Below, piece after piece: positions 1 through 6,055 of a DNA stretch of 8,969 nt; position 1 is the first letter of the stretch, and each line of letters starts with the position of its first letter. Below the pieces are notes generated by a model. That model worked only from the letters and a program-made list of their open reading frames with translations. It made no database searches and had not been told where the DNA came from. Source of the DNA: Coriobacteriales bacterium (GTDB lineage Bacteria > Actinomycetota > Coriobacteriia > Coriobacteriales > UBA8131). A program made the translations under genes and the position numbers. The stretch spans positions 1 through 8,969 of the forward strand of contig JAISUQ010000184.1 of NCBI GenBank assembly GCA_031272005.1, written 5' to 3'.

Positions 1-17
1 TTCAAAACCCTGGCCAT
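1..17 (-). CDS. leuD: 3-isopropylmalate dehydratase small subunit, first codons only (partial)
   Basis: An ATG lies 2 bases after the leuC stop codon. It is preceded by a clear ribosome binding site (GGGAGG, 9 bases upstream, inside the end of leuC). Only M-A-R-V-L plus a partial codon are inside the window. LeuD is the expected next gene because the isopropylmalate isomerase is a heterodimer of LeuC and LeuD and their genes are usually adjacent. A short hydrophobic start of this kind suits a LeuD N-terminus. The identity therefore rests on position, start signal and spacing, not on recognisable domain sequence. Confidence 0.6.
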
Positions 18-19
18 GC

Positions 20-1306
20 TCACTGCCCTCCCTTGATGGTCGCCGGATCGGTCAACTGGCCGGTGAGGGCGCTGGCCGCCGCCACCGCCGGACTGGCCAG
101 GTAGACCTCGCTTTGCGGATGACCCATCCGGCCAACGAAGTTGCGGTTGGAGGTAGACACGGCCCGCTCGCCGGCCGCCAGCACGCCCATATGCCCGCCC
201 AGGCAAGGTCCGCAGGTGGGCGTGGAGACCTGGGCGCCGGCCGCCAGGAAGGTCTCGATGTAGCCCAGGCGCAGGGCCTCCAGATAGACCTTGGGCGTGG
301 CCGGGATGATGATGGTCCGCACCCCTCTGGCAACCTGCCGGCCAGCCAGCAGTTCGGCAGCCACCGCCAAATCGTCCAGTCGCCCGTTGGTACACGAGCC
401 GATGACCGCCTGGTCGATGCGCACCTCGCCGATCGGCTCGCCATGTCCATTGCCGTTAAAGGTCCGGGTGTTCTCCGGCAGATGCGGAAAAGCCACGGTG
501 GGCGTCAGCTTATCCAGGTCCAGATAAATGCGCCGCGCATAGGCGGCATCCGCATCGGCGGTGAAGATACATGGAGCAGCAGCGCCAGCTTCCTGCAAAT
601 ACGCCAGAGTACTATCATCTACCGGGAAGATGCCGTTCTTGGCGCCAGCCTCGATAGCCATGTTGCAGATGCAGAGCCGGTCGCTGACCGACAGCGCTGC
701 CACCCCCGGCCCGCTGAACTCCAGGGATTGATAGAGGGCGCCATCCACACCAATCTCACCAATCAGGTGGAGGATGACGTCCTTGCCGCCAACCCAGCGC
801 CCCAGTGAGCCGCTCAGCTCAACCTCGATAGCCGCCGGCACCTTGAACCAGGCCTTGCCGGTAGCCATGCCCACCGCCATATCCGTGGAGCCAACGCCGG
901 TGGAGAAAGCCCCCAGCGCTCCATAGGTGCAGGTATGCGAGTCGGCGCCGATGACCACATCGCCGGCCGTCACCAGACCACGCTCCGGCAGCAGGGCGTG
1001 CTCGATGCCCATCTCGCCACCGTCGTAGAAGCCCGCGATACCCTGCTCGGCGGCGAAGTTGCGGCACATCTGGCAGTTGGTGGCCGATTTGATGTCCTTG
1101 TTGGGGGCGAAGTGGTCCATCACCAGCGAGATCTTCTCCGGATTGAAGACCGCAGTGCCGATGCGGGCAAACTCCTCGATGGCCACCGGAGCGGTGATGT
1201 CGTTGCCGAGCACCCGGTCCAGTTGGGCCAGAATCAACTCGCCGGCCGCCACGCTCTCCCGCCCTGCTGCGGCAGCCAGTATCTTTTGGGTCATGGTCAT
1301 TGACAT
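20..1306 (-). CDS. leuC: 3-isopropylmalate dehydratase large subunit (HacA/LeuC type)
   Basis: This is the large subunit of isopropylmalate isomerase, an aconitase-family [4Fe-4S] enzyme that converts 2-isopropylmalate to 3-isopropylmalate in leucine synthesis, in the cytoplasm together with LeuD. The 428-residue product shows GADSHTCTYGALG (about 120-132) and three expected cluster cysteines: C305 in GSCTNGR, and C365 and C368 in TCGPCLGGH. The C-terminal NRNFVGRMGHP block (387-397) is typical. The length of about 420 residues and the overall sequence fit the archaeal/clostridial LeuC-HacA branch rather than the longer E. coli-type LeuC. The start chosen is ATG at 1306, with AAGGGA about 10 bases upstream. 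In-frame ATGs at 1300 and 1294 are also possible. A TTG extension to 1402 would overlap leuA and adds unconserved residues. The gene lies 82 bases after leuA and is presumably co-transcribed with it. A homoaconitase role is possible but unlikely next to leuA. Confidence 0.96.
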   Translation of the reverse strand: MSMTMTQKILAAAAGRESVAAGELILAQLDRVLGNDITAPVAIEEFARIGTAVFNPEKISLVMDHFAPNKDIKSATNCQMCRNFAAEQGIAGFYDGGEMGIEHALLPERGLVTAGDVVIGADSHTCTYGALGAFSTGVGSTDMAVGMATGKAWFKVPAAIEVELSGSLGRWVGGKDVILHLIGEIGVDGALYQSLEFSGPGVAALSVSDRLCICNMAIEAGAKNGIFPVDDSTLAYLQEAGAAAPCIFTADADAAYARRIYLDLDKLTPTVAFPHLPENTRTFNGNGHGEPIGEVRIDQAVIGSCTNGRLDDLAVAAELLAGRQVARGVRTIIIPATPKVYLEALRLGYIETFLAAGAQVSTPTCGPCLGGHMGVLAAGERAVSTSNRNFVGRMGHPQSEVYLASPAVAAASALTGQLTDPATIKGGQ

Positions 1307-1388
1307 CTTGAGATAATCCCTTCCCTTGCTTGTTGGGCAAAGCCCTGGCCGGCTTCCCGGCTGGCCGAAAACTGCTGCACCCCGCTCA

Positions 1389-2921
1389 TTATGAGGCGGC
1401 AATCTGATTGGCGGCGTTGAGATAGGCCAGGATGCTGCTCTCTATGATATCAGTCGACAAGCCCCGCCCGGTGCGGATCTGCTCACCGGCGCGCAATTTG
1501 ACCACCACCTCGCCTAAGGCATCCTTGCCGTCGGAGGTCGCCTGGATGTTGTAGCTTTCCAGCACCGCTTCGGAGGTGCCCATGATTTTATCCACGGCGT
1601 TATAGGCCGCATCCACCGGACCGTCACCCAAAGACACCTCCTCGTGGACCTCGTCGCCGTGGGCCAGGCGCATCACGCAGACCGCCGTGACGTCCTTGCC
1701 GCTGTGGACATGGAAGCCCTCCAGCTCATAGCGCTGGGCGGACGGCTCAACCGGGGAGAGCACCTGCGGGCGATGGGAGACGATGGCCTCCAGATCGGCG
1801 TCGCTGATCTCCTTCTTGCGATCGGCGATGACCTTGAAGGCGGCAAAGGCAGCGTCCAGCTCTGCCGGCTCCAGGGCATAGCCCAGCTCAGCCAGGCGCG
1901 ACTCGAAGGCGTGGCGGCCGGAATGCTTGCCCAGCACCATGGCGTTGACCCGCACGCCCACGCTCTCCGGGGTCATGATCTCGTAGGTGGTCTTCTCGGC
2001 CAGTACGCCATGCTGGTGGATGCCGCTTTCGTGGGCAAAGGCGTTCTTGCCGACGATGGCCTTGTTCAGCGGCACGCCCTGGCCGATGATCTGGTATATC
2101 AGGCGGCTGGAGCGGGCGATCTGGGTGGTCTCGATGCGGCTGTCTGCGCCAAACAGGTCGCGTCGGACCTTCAGAGCCATCACCACTTCCTCCAGTGCAG
2201 CGTTGCCGGCCCGCTCGCCGATGCCATTGACAGTGCATTCGATCTGCCGGGCCCCGCCCAGGGCGCCAGCCAGGGAGTTGGCCACCGCCATCCCCAGGTC
2301 GTTATGGCAGTGGACGGAGAAGACCGCCTTATCGGCATTCTCCACATTGGCCTGCAGCCAGGCCAGCAGGTCGGTCATCTCGGCCGGAGTGGTATAGCCC
2401 ACGGTATCCGGGATGTTGATGGTCCGCGCCCCAGCCTGGATGGCCGCCGCGCAGACCTGAGCCAGGAACGGCCGATCGGAGCGGGTGGCGTCTTCGGCGG
2501 AGAACTGCACCTCGTCGCAGTAGTTGCGGGCGTATTTGACCATTGCGGAGGTGCGCTCCAGCACCTGTTCCGGGGTCATCCGCAGCTTATGTTGCATGTG
2601 AATCTCGGATGTGGCCAAAAAGACATGGATGTAAGGCAGCTTTGCGCCTTTGAGGGCTTCAGCCGAGGCGTCGATGTCCTTTTCCAACGCCCGCGACAGT
2701 GAGCAGACGTAGGAGTCCTTGACGGTGTTGGCGATGGTCTGCACGCTCTCGAAGTCGCCAGGTGAGGAGATGGCAAAGCCGGCCTCCATGACATCCACCT
2801 TCAGCGCTTCCAGCTGCCGGGCCACCTCAATCTTCTCCGCCAGGTTCATGGAGCAACCCGGAGCCTGTTCGCCGTCGCGCAGGGTGGTGTCGAAGATACG
2901 GATGTTGCTTTGTGTACTCAT
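1389..2921 (-). CDS. leuA: 2-isopropylmalate synthase
   Basis: This enzyme condenses acetyl-CoA with 2-oxoisovalerate, the first committed step of leucine synthesis, in the cytoplasm. The 510-residue protein has the complete bacterial LeuA layout. A TIM-barrel catalytic domain begins with FDTTLRDGEQAPG (10-22), where D11 is the expected metal ligand and R15 a catalytic residue. The metal-binding HCHNDLG motif (204-210) contains H204 and H206, and GIGERAGN (233-240) ends in N240. A linker with GKNAFAHESGIHQHG (291-305) and GKHSGRHAF (331-339) follows. The C-terminal LeuA regulatory domain (about 393-510) contains GRGLSTDIIESSILAYLNA, so leucine feedback inhibition is expected. Length matches the family (about 515-525). 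ATG at 2921 has AAGGAG 10 bases upstream. The gene is preceded by a Leu-rich leader frame and a terminator, so transcription is likely controlled by attenuation. It reads like a functional enzyme; citramalate synthase is a less likely alternative. Confidence 0.97.
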   Translation of the reverse strand: MSTQSNIRIFDTTLRDGEQAPGCSMNLAEKIEVARQLEALKVDVMEAGFAISSPGDFESVQTIANTVKDSYVCSLSRALEKDIDASAEALKGAKLPYIHVFLATSEIHMQHKLRMTPEQVLERTSAMVKYARNYCDEVQFSAEDATRSDRPFLAQVCAAAIQAGARTINIPDTVGYTTPAEMTDLLAWLQANVENADKAVFSVHCHNDLGMAVANSLAGALGGARQIECTVNGIGERAGNAALEEVVMALKVRRDLFGADSRIETTQIARSSRLIYQIIGQGVPLNKAIVGKNAFAHESGIHQHGVLAEKTTYEIMTPESVGVRVNAMVLGKHSGRHAFESRLAELGYALEPAELDAAFAAFKVIADRKKEISDADLEAIVSHRPQVLSPVEPSAQRYELEGFHVHSGKDVTAVCVMRLAHGDEVHEEVSLGDGPVDAAYNAVDKIMGTSEAVLESYNIQATSDGKDALGEVVVKLRAGEQIRTGRGLSTDIIESSILAYLNAANQIAAS

Positions 2922-2965
2922 CGGTGCTGGTCTCCTTACTCGTGGTTGGACAGTTATCCGGTCAT

Positions 2966-2997
2966 AAAAAAACCCCTGGGCGCCTGCCGCAGGGGTT
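2966..2997 (-). terminator. Intrinsic terminator in the leuA leader (attenuator)
   Basis: On the minus strand AACCCCTG pairs perfectly with CAGGGGTT (8 bp). An inner GGC/GCC extension is possible around an AGGC loop. A run of seven T follows, two of which take part in the stem. It lies 30 bases after the leader-peptide stop and 44 bases before the leuA ATG, so it ends transcription before leuA unless it is disrupted. Its 5' arm contains CCCTGC (2989-2994), complementary to GCAGGG (3059-3064) in the leader hairpin, which would form the antiterminator. It could also serve as the uppP terminator, since none other is seen after uppP. Confidence 0.88.
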
Positions 2998-3026
2998 CGT
3001 CATCGCGTGGGGGGGGGTTTCCCGCT

Positions 3027-3122
3027 CTAACTCCGCTGTTCGGCCGTGCGCCAGTGCTCCCTGCTGCCCAGCAGCAGGCCGATAAGGCCGAGCAAGAACA
3101 AAGTGGCGTTTGTCAGAATCAC
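3027..3122 (-). CDS. Leucine-rich leader peptide of the leu operon
   Basis: A 31-codon frame starts with GTG, has AAGG 6 bases upstream, and ends in TAG. Eight of the 31 residues are leucine (positions 3, 8, 10, 11, 13, 16, 17, 18), ending in a CTG-CTG-CTG run, and two are isoleucine (2 and 14). It sits between a candidate promoter and an intrinsic terminator directly upstream of leuA. This is the classical arrangement of ribosome-mediated amino acid attenuation: with scarce charged tRNA-Leu the ribosome stalls on the Leu codons and the terminator does not form. The peptide itself probably has no function. The first 20 residues are hydrophobic, so a small membrane protein is an alternative, but position and RNA folding favour a leader. 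The start codon is not certain; TTG at 3128 is in frame but too close to the ribosome binding site. Confidence 0.72.
   Translation of the reverse strand: MILTNATLFLLGLIGLLLGSREHWRTAEQRS
3059..3078 (-). promoter_or_regulatory. Leader hairpin over the Leu codon run (pause/anti-antiterminator element)
   Basis: CCTGCTGC and GCAGCAGG form a perfect 8-bp stem with a 3-base TGG loop (3060-3078). The 5' arm contains the CTG-CTG-CTG codons of the leader peptide, so a ribosome stalled there would open the stem. The freed 3' arm, with the adjoining base, gives GCAGGG (3059-3064). It can pair with CCCTGC of the terminator 5' arm (2989-2994), a 6-bp GC-rich helix that excludes the terminator. The base pairing is read directly from the sequence; the switching mechanism is inferred from known his, trp and leu attenuators. 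Confidence 0.65.
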
Positions 3123-3150
3123 GATCAACCTTTCAACTTTCAAATAAGCG

Positions 3151-3164
3151 AACCTGAACAGGTT
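3151..3164. repeat. Perfect 14-base palindrome at the leu promoter
   Basis: AACCTGAACAGGTT consists of two perfectly complementary 6-base arms around a 2-base centre. It lies over the candidate -10 and start region of the leu promoter and before the leader peptide. It may be an operator for a dimeric repressor. It is too tight-looped and lacks a T run to be a terminator. No known consensus is recognised with confidence. Confidence 0.5.
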
Positions 3165-3188
3165 GCCATCTCCCGGGCGGTTTGTCAA
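3160..3188 (-). promoter_or_regulatory. Candidate promoter of the leu operon
   Basis: A perfect TTGACA (3183-3188) overlaps the uppP stop codon. With a 17-base spacer the -10 position reads CAACCT (3160-3165), a poor match to TATAAT. Placement just ahead of the leader peptide makes biological sense, but the weak -10 leaves it uncertain. If real, the transcript would start near 3153 and include the whole attenuator. A regulator binding the adjacent palindrome could compensate for or block the weak -10. Confidence 0.4.
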
Positions 3189-4108
3189 GTGGCGAAAAGC
3201 TGCCCGGTGAAGGCGAAGAAGGCCAGCACCACCAGGCCCAAAACGATGCGGTACCATCCGAATACGGCAAAACTGTGGTTCTTGATGTAGCCAATCAGGA
3301 ATTTGATGGCCAGGATGGAGATAGCGAAGGCGACGATGATGCCGACCACCAGCACACCCCATTCGGTGGCCGTGGGCGCCAGGTGATCGAGCACGAAGAC
3401 CTTGACCACCTTGAGCAGACTCCAGCCGAGCATCACCGGTATGGCCAAAAAGAAGGAGAACTCCGCCGCCACCTGCCGCGATACGCCGAGGATGCGGCCG
3501 CCGAGGATGGTAGAGCCGGAACGCGAGGTGCCCGGGATGATGGCCAGGCACTGGAAGAAGCCGATGCCGATGGCCTTGGCGAAGCTCAGCTCCTCCAGCT
3601 CGCCGGCCTCCGGGTCGCGGGCGTTGCGAAAGGCGGTGGCCATGCGGGTCTGGCTCTCCACGGAATGCCTGGCATGGTACTCGAAGGTGTCGCTTTTGGC
3701 CTTGATGCGTTCGATGAGGATAAAGGCTACTCCGTAGACAATCAAAGCGATGGCCACCACCACGGCATTGAAGAAGTGCTCCTCAGCCCAGTCGTCCAGC
3801 AGAAAGCCGATGATGGCCGCCGGGATGCAACCGACGATCACCTTGACCCATAAGGCGATGGTGGCGCGGTTCTCCCGGGGCTGCTTATATTTGGAGAGGG
3901 GATTGAGTTTGCGGCGATAGAGCAGGATGACCGCCATGATTGCCCCCAGCTGGATAACAACCAGAAACAGCTCCATGAATTTGGCTGATACATCGAGTTT
4001 GACGAACTCGTCGAAGAGGATCATGTGTCCGGTGCTGGAGATGGGCAGCCACTCGGTGATGCCTTCCACGACGCCGATGGCCAGAGCCTTGAGCAGTTCT
4101 ATCAGCAT
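3185..4108 (-). CDS. uppP: Undecaprenyl-diphosphatase (UppP/BacA family)
   Basis: This integral membrane enzyme dephosphorylates undecaprenyl diphosphate to recycle the lipid carrier for peptidoglycan and other envelope polymers; extra copies give bacitracin resistance. Both family signatures are present: EGITEWLPISSTGH (15-28), containing the acidic ExxxE pair E15/E19 and the catalytic-region S24, S25 and H28, and PGTSRSGST (192-200) with R196. About eight hydrophobic segments are visible, ending with one at about 283-300. At 307 residues it is some 35 longer than E. coli UppP (273). The extra length is a charged stretch at about 136-175 between membrane segments. ATG at 4108 follows GGGAAG by 2-3 bases. 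The gene begins 72 bases after the PstS-like gene, with no convincing promoter of its own, and ends at the leu promoter box. It has no obvious functional tie to either neighbour. Confidence 0.95.
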   Translation of the reverse strand: MLIELLKALAIGVVEGITEWLPISSTGHMILFDEFVKLDVSAKFMELFLVVIQLGAIMAVILLYRRKLNPLSKYKQPRENRATIALWVKVIVGCIPAAIIGFLLDDWAEEHFFNAVVVAIALIVYGVAFILIERIKAKSDTFEYHARHSVESQTRMATAFRNARDPEAGELEELSFAKAIGIGFFQCLAIIPGTSRSGSTILGGRILGVSRQVAAEFSFFLAIPVMLGWSLLKVVKVFVLDHLAPTATEWGVLVVGIIVAFAISILAIKFLIGYIKNHSFAVFGWYRIVLGLVVLAFFAFTGQLFAT

Positions 4109-4180
4109 AACTTCCCTATCTGGTGATGCCGGTGTAAAAGCAGGCGCTGCGGCCGATGCTGGAAAATCTGTCGGTGACTA

Positions 4181-6028
4181 TCATAGCGCAGGTTCGGGCT
4201 TGCGGGCGCTGGCAGAGTCGGCGGAGTTGGCAGAGTCGGTAGAGTTGGTAGAGTTGGTAGAGTTGGAAGAGTTGGAAGAACTAACAGAGTTGGCAGAGCC
4301 GGCGTAGCCGGCATAGCCGACGCGGCGCACCAGAGCCTGCCCCTCGCTGCCGGCCAGCCACTGAATCAGCTCATCTGTATGGGGGTTGCTCTGGGCGGAG
4401 GTGGTGACGGCATAGAGTGTGGCTATGAAGGGATACCGGCCCGACTCGATGTTGGCCACTGTGGGCTCCACGCCGTCGATGGCCAGCATCTTGACGTTGG
4501 GATTGGCCTGCATGCCCGAGACATAGAAGCGGAAGGAATAACCGAGGGCCGCAGCGTAGTTGCGGTAATCGGCTGCTACAGCCACCACCAGGGCGCTCAT
4601 GCCAAAATATGTCTCTTCCTTGGGCGGGCTGACCATCTCGCGGCCCTGCATCACCTCTGATAGCATGATAGTCTGACTGCCGGAGCCGACCTCGCGTTGG
4701 AAGGCGAGGATTTTCTCGTTGTTGCCGCCGACCTGCTTCCAGTTGGTAATCTTGCCCTCGTAGATCTCGCGGACCTGCTCGACGGTCAGGCTGTCCACCG
4801 GGTTGTCTACATTGACGATGAAGACGAAGGCGTCCTGGGCGATAGGTGTCATCTCCAGCTCAAGGCTGGCATCGGCAGCCGCCTGAAGCTGCTCTGCGGA
4901 TGGCTCATAGGCGAAGGTGACGTCACAATCGCCAGCAATCAGAGCATCGTAGGCATAAGGAGTGGTGCTGCAGTTGATGTAGTTGCCGTAATAGTCAGGC
5001 TCAGGTTCGGTTTTGCTGTTTTCGCTGTAAGGGTCAGGAACTGGAGAAAACCCAAAGGCCAGTCCGTCATAGACAGAGACTGCTGCGGTAGCGTAGATGG
5101 GATAGGCAGCGGTAGCGCCATCCAGGCGCGGATAGTCGCTGGTAATGCGGAGACTGGGGTTGGTTGTGGGCTCGAGGATATTGTCGAGATTGCTCGGCTC
5201 ATAAACCCAGAGATCCAAGTCATTGCCGACCCGCTCCACCTCGCGATCATCGGGGAGCACGTCAATATGGTCAATGAGATACGTGACCACCGGCGAGGCT
5301 ATGATAATGGCTGTGAGCACTGAGATGACCAGCATCCGGTGCTGATAGCGTGCGGGCTGTTTGCGGATCCTGCCAGCCAGCCAGATGGCGGGGACCGCTG
5401 GCAATATCTCGCAAAGCAATACGATGAAGTACAACCAGATCCGCCCGCCCATGGAAAACCCAAAGACCAGCAGGAAATGCGGCGCTACGGCAACAAACAG
5501 GAAACCACTGTAGAGCTGGATAGGCTGGAGCTGGATGGCGATGTCCACTTCAATAAGATTGAAAACCAGGATATTGAAACTGAGCCAGATCAACACTGGC
5601 GCATAACGGGCAAACGCCGTCGGTGGCAGCGGTTTCTTGCGGATGACCAGCAAAAACAGCAGCCAGATAGCAATAGACAGCAACAGTATTGGAACCATCG
5701 CCAGATACACGCTGACATCGCTGGGCAAAACCGAGTAAAGGGCATCGCCGATTATATAGATACAGAAAGTCGATACGGCTGGCAAGAGCGCCAGACTGAT
5801 TATCGCCCAGCCGATATAATAGCTGAAGTAGCGCTGGCGCTTGACTGTTGGCACCGGGGGTTCTGTTGGTGCATCTGCCACAGATGGCTCGGCGGCAGCT
5901 GTGGCTTCGACTGCGGCATCGGCCGTGGCAGCGGCTGTAGCATCGGCTGCTTGCGGTCCATCCAATTCGGCGGGCGCAGACGATTCAGGTGACAAATCCA
6001 GCTCGGACTGGGTTTCGGGCTTCTCCAT
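4181..6028 (-). CDS. Membrane-anchored PstS-like substrate-binding protein
   Basis: The 615-residue protein has four parts. Residues 1-64 are rich in Ala, Glu and Pro and presumably cytoplasmic. KRQR then leads into five or six hydrophobic segments (about 69-97, 107-129, 143-164, 171-190, 197-218, 232-252). Residues about 290-570 resemble the phosphate-binding-protein (PstS/PBP-like) fold: LDGATAAYPI (302-311), DAFVFIVNVDNPVDSLT (399-415), IYEGKITNWKQVGG (422-435) and REVGSGSQT (445-453). R445, S449 and G450 align with the phosphate-binding Arg-x-x-x-Ser-Gly of E. coli PstS. The Ser-Asp segment carrying the PstS aspartate is not recognisable (YEPS near 374), so phosphate is plausible but unproven. 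C353 and C368 could form a disulfide. Residues 571-605 form a Gly/Ala then Ser/Asn/Thr tail. There is no signal peptide or lipobox, so the anchor is polytopic. ATG at 6028 has GGGAGG 5 bases upstream. No pstCAB genes are near. It may be a solute sensor or a tethered binding protein. Confidence 0.8.
   Translation of the reverse strand: MEKPETQSELDLSPESSAPAELDGPQAADATAAATADAAVEATAAAEPSVADAPTEPPVPTVKRQRYFSYYIGWAIISLALLPAVSTFCIYIIGDALYSVLPSDVSVYLAMVPILLLSIAIWLLFLLVIRKKPLPPTAFARYAPVLIWLSFNILVFNLIEVDIAIQLQPIQLYSGFLFVAVAPHFLLVFGFSMGGRIWLYFIVLLCEILPAVPAIWLAGRIRKQPARYQHRMLVISVLTAIIIASPVVTYLIDHIDVLPDDREVERVGNDLDLWVYEPSNLDNILEPTTNPSLRITSDYPRLDGATAAYPIYATAAVSVYDGLAFGFSPVPDPYSENSKTEPEPDYYGNYINCSTTPYAYDALIAGDCDVTFAYEPSAEQLQAAADASLELEMTPIAQDAFVFIVNVDNPVDSLTVEQVREIYEGKITNWKQVGGNNEKILAFQREVGSGSQTIMLSEVMQGREMVSPPKEETYFGMSALVVAVAADYRNYAAALGYSFRFYVSGMQANPNVKMLAIDGVEPTVANIESGRYPFIATLYAVTTSAQSNPHTDELIQWLAGSEGQALVRRVGYAGYAGSANSVSSSNSSNSTNSTNSTDSANSADSASARKPEPAL
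4211..4318. repeat. 9-base tandem repeat (12 units) inside the PstS-like gene
   Basis: Twelve consecutive 9-base units are in frame with the gene. Their consensus is GGTAGAGTT on the plus strand. Three central units (4238-4264) are identical, the flanking ones differ at one to three positions, and the outer units diverge further (GGCGTAGCC, GGCATAGCC). Each unit encodes three residues, giving the Ser/Asn/Thr/Asp tail and the preceding Gly-Tyr-Ala repeats. Because the unit is a multiple of three, copy-number change would alter tail length without a frameshift. Confidence 0.85.
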
Positions 6029-6055
6029 TCATCCTCCCCCGAGGTTGACTGCATG

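Noticed and set aside
1340..1375. GC-rich inverted repeat between leuA and leuC as a terminator
   Set aside because: On the minus strand the stem is interrupted by mismatches and no T run follows, so it is at most a weak RNA structure.
1307..1402. N-terminal extension of leuC from a TTG at 1402
   Set aside because: It would overlap the end of leuA, start with TTG lacking a good ribosome binding site, and add 32 residues that do not resemble LeuC, whereas ATG at 1306 has an AAGGGA site.
1644..2702. 352-residue open frame on the plus strand opposite leuA
   Set aside because: Composition and sequence are those of an antisense shadow of a GC-rich gene; leuA on the other strand is complete and clearly recognised.
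2941..3180. T-box riboswitch upstream of leuA
   Set aside because: A terminator is present, but no T-box core sequence (AGGGTGGNACCGCG-like) is found, while a Leu-rich reading frame explains the region better.
3027..3551. 174-residue open frame running from inside uppP through the leader peptide
   Set aside because: The upstream part is uppP read in another frame and looks like no protein family; only the last 31 codons, with their own ribosome binding site, are kept as the leader peptide.
4109..4180. Separate promoter for uppP
   Set aside because: TTTACA and TATGAT-like boxes occur but not at workable spacing with partners; co-transcription with the upstream gene is simpler.
4102..4314. 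Leu-Pro-Thr repeat protein on the minus strand opposite the tandem repeat
   Set aside because: It is the 9-base repeat of the PstS-like gene read in another frame, with no start signal.
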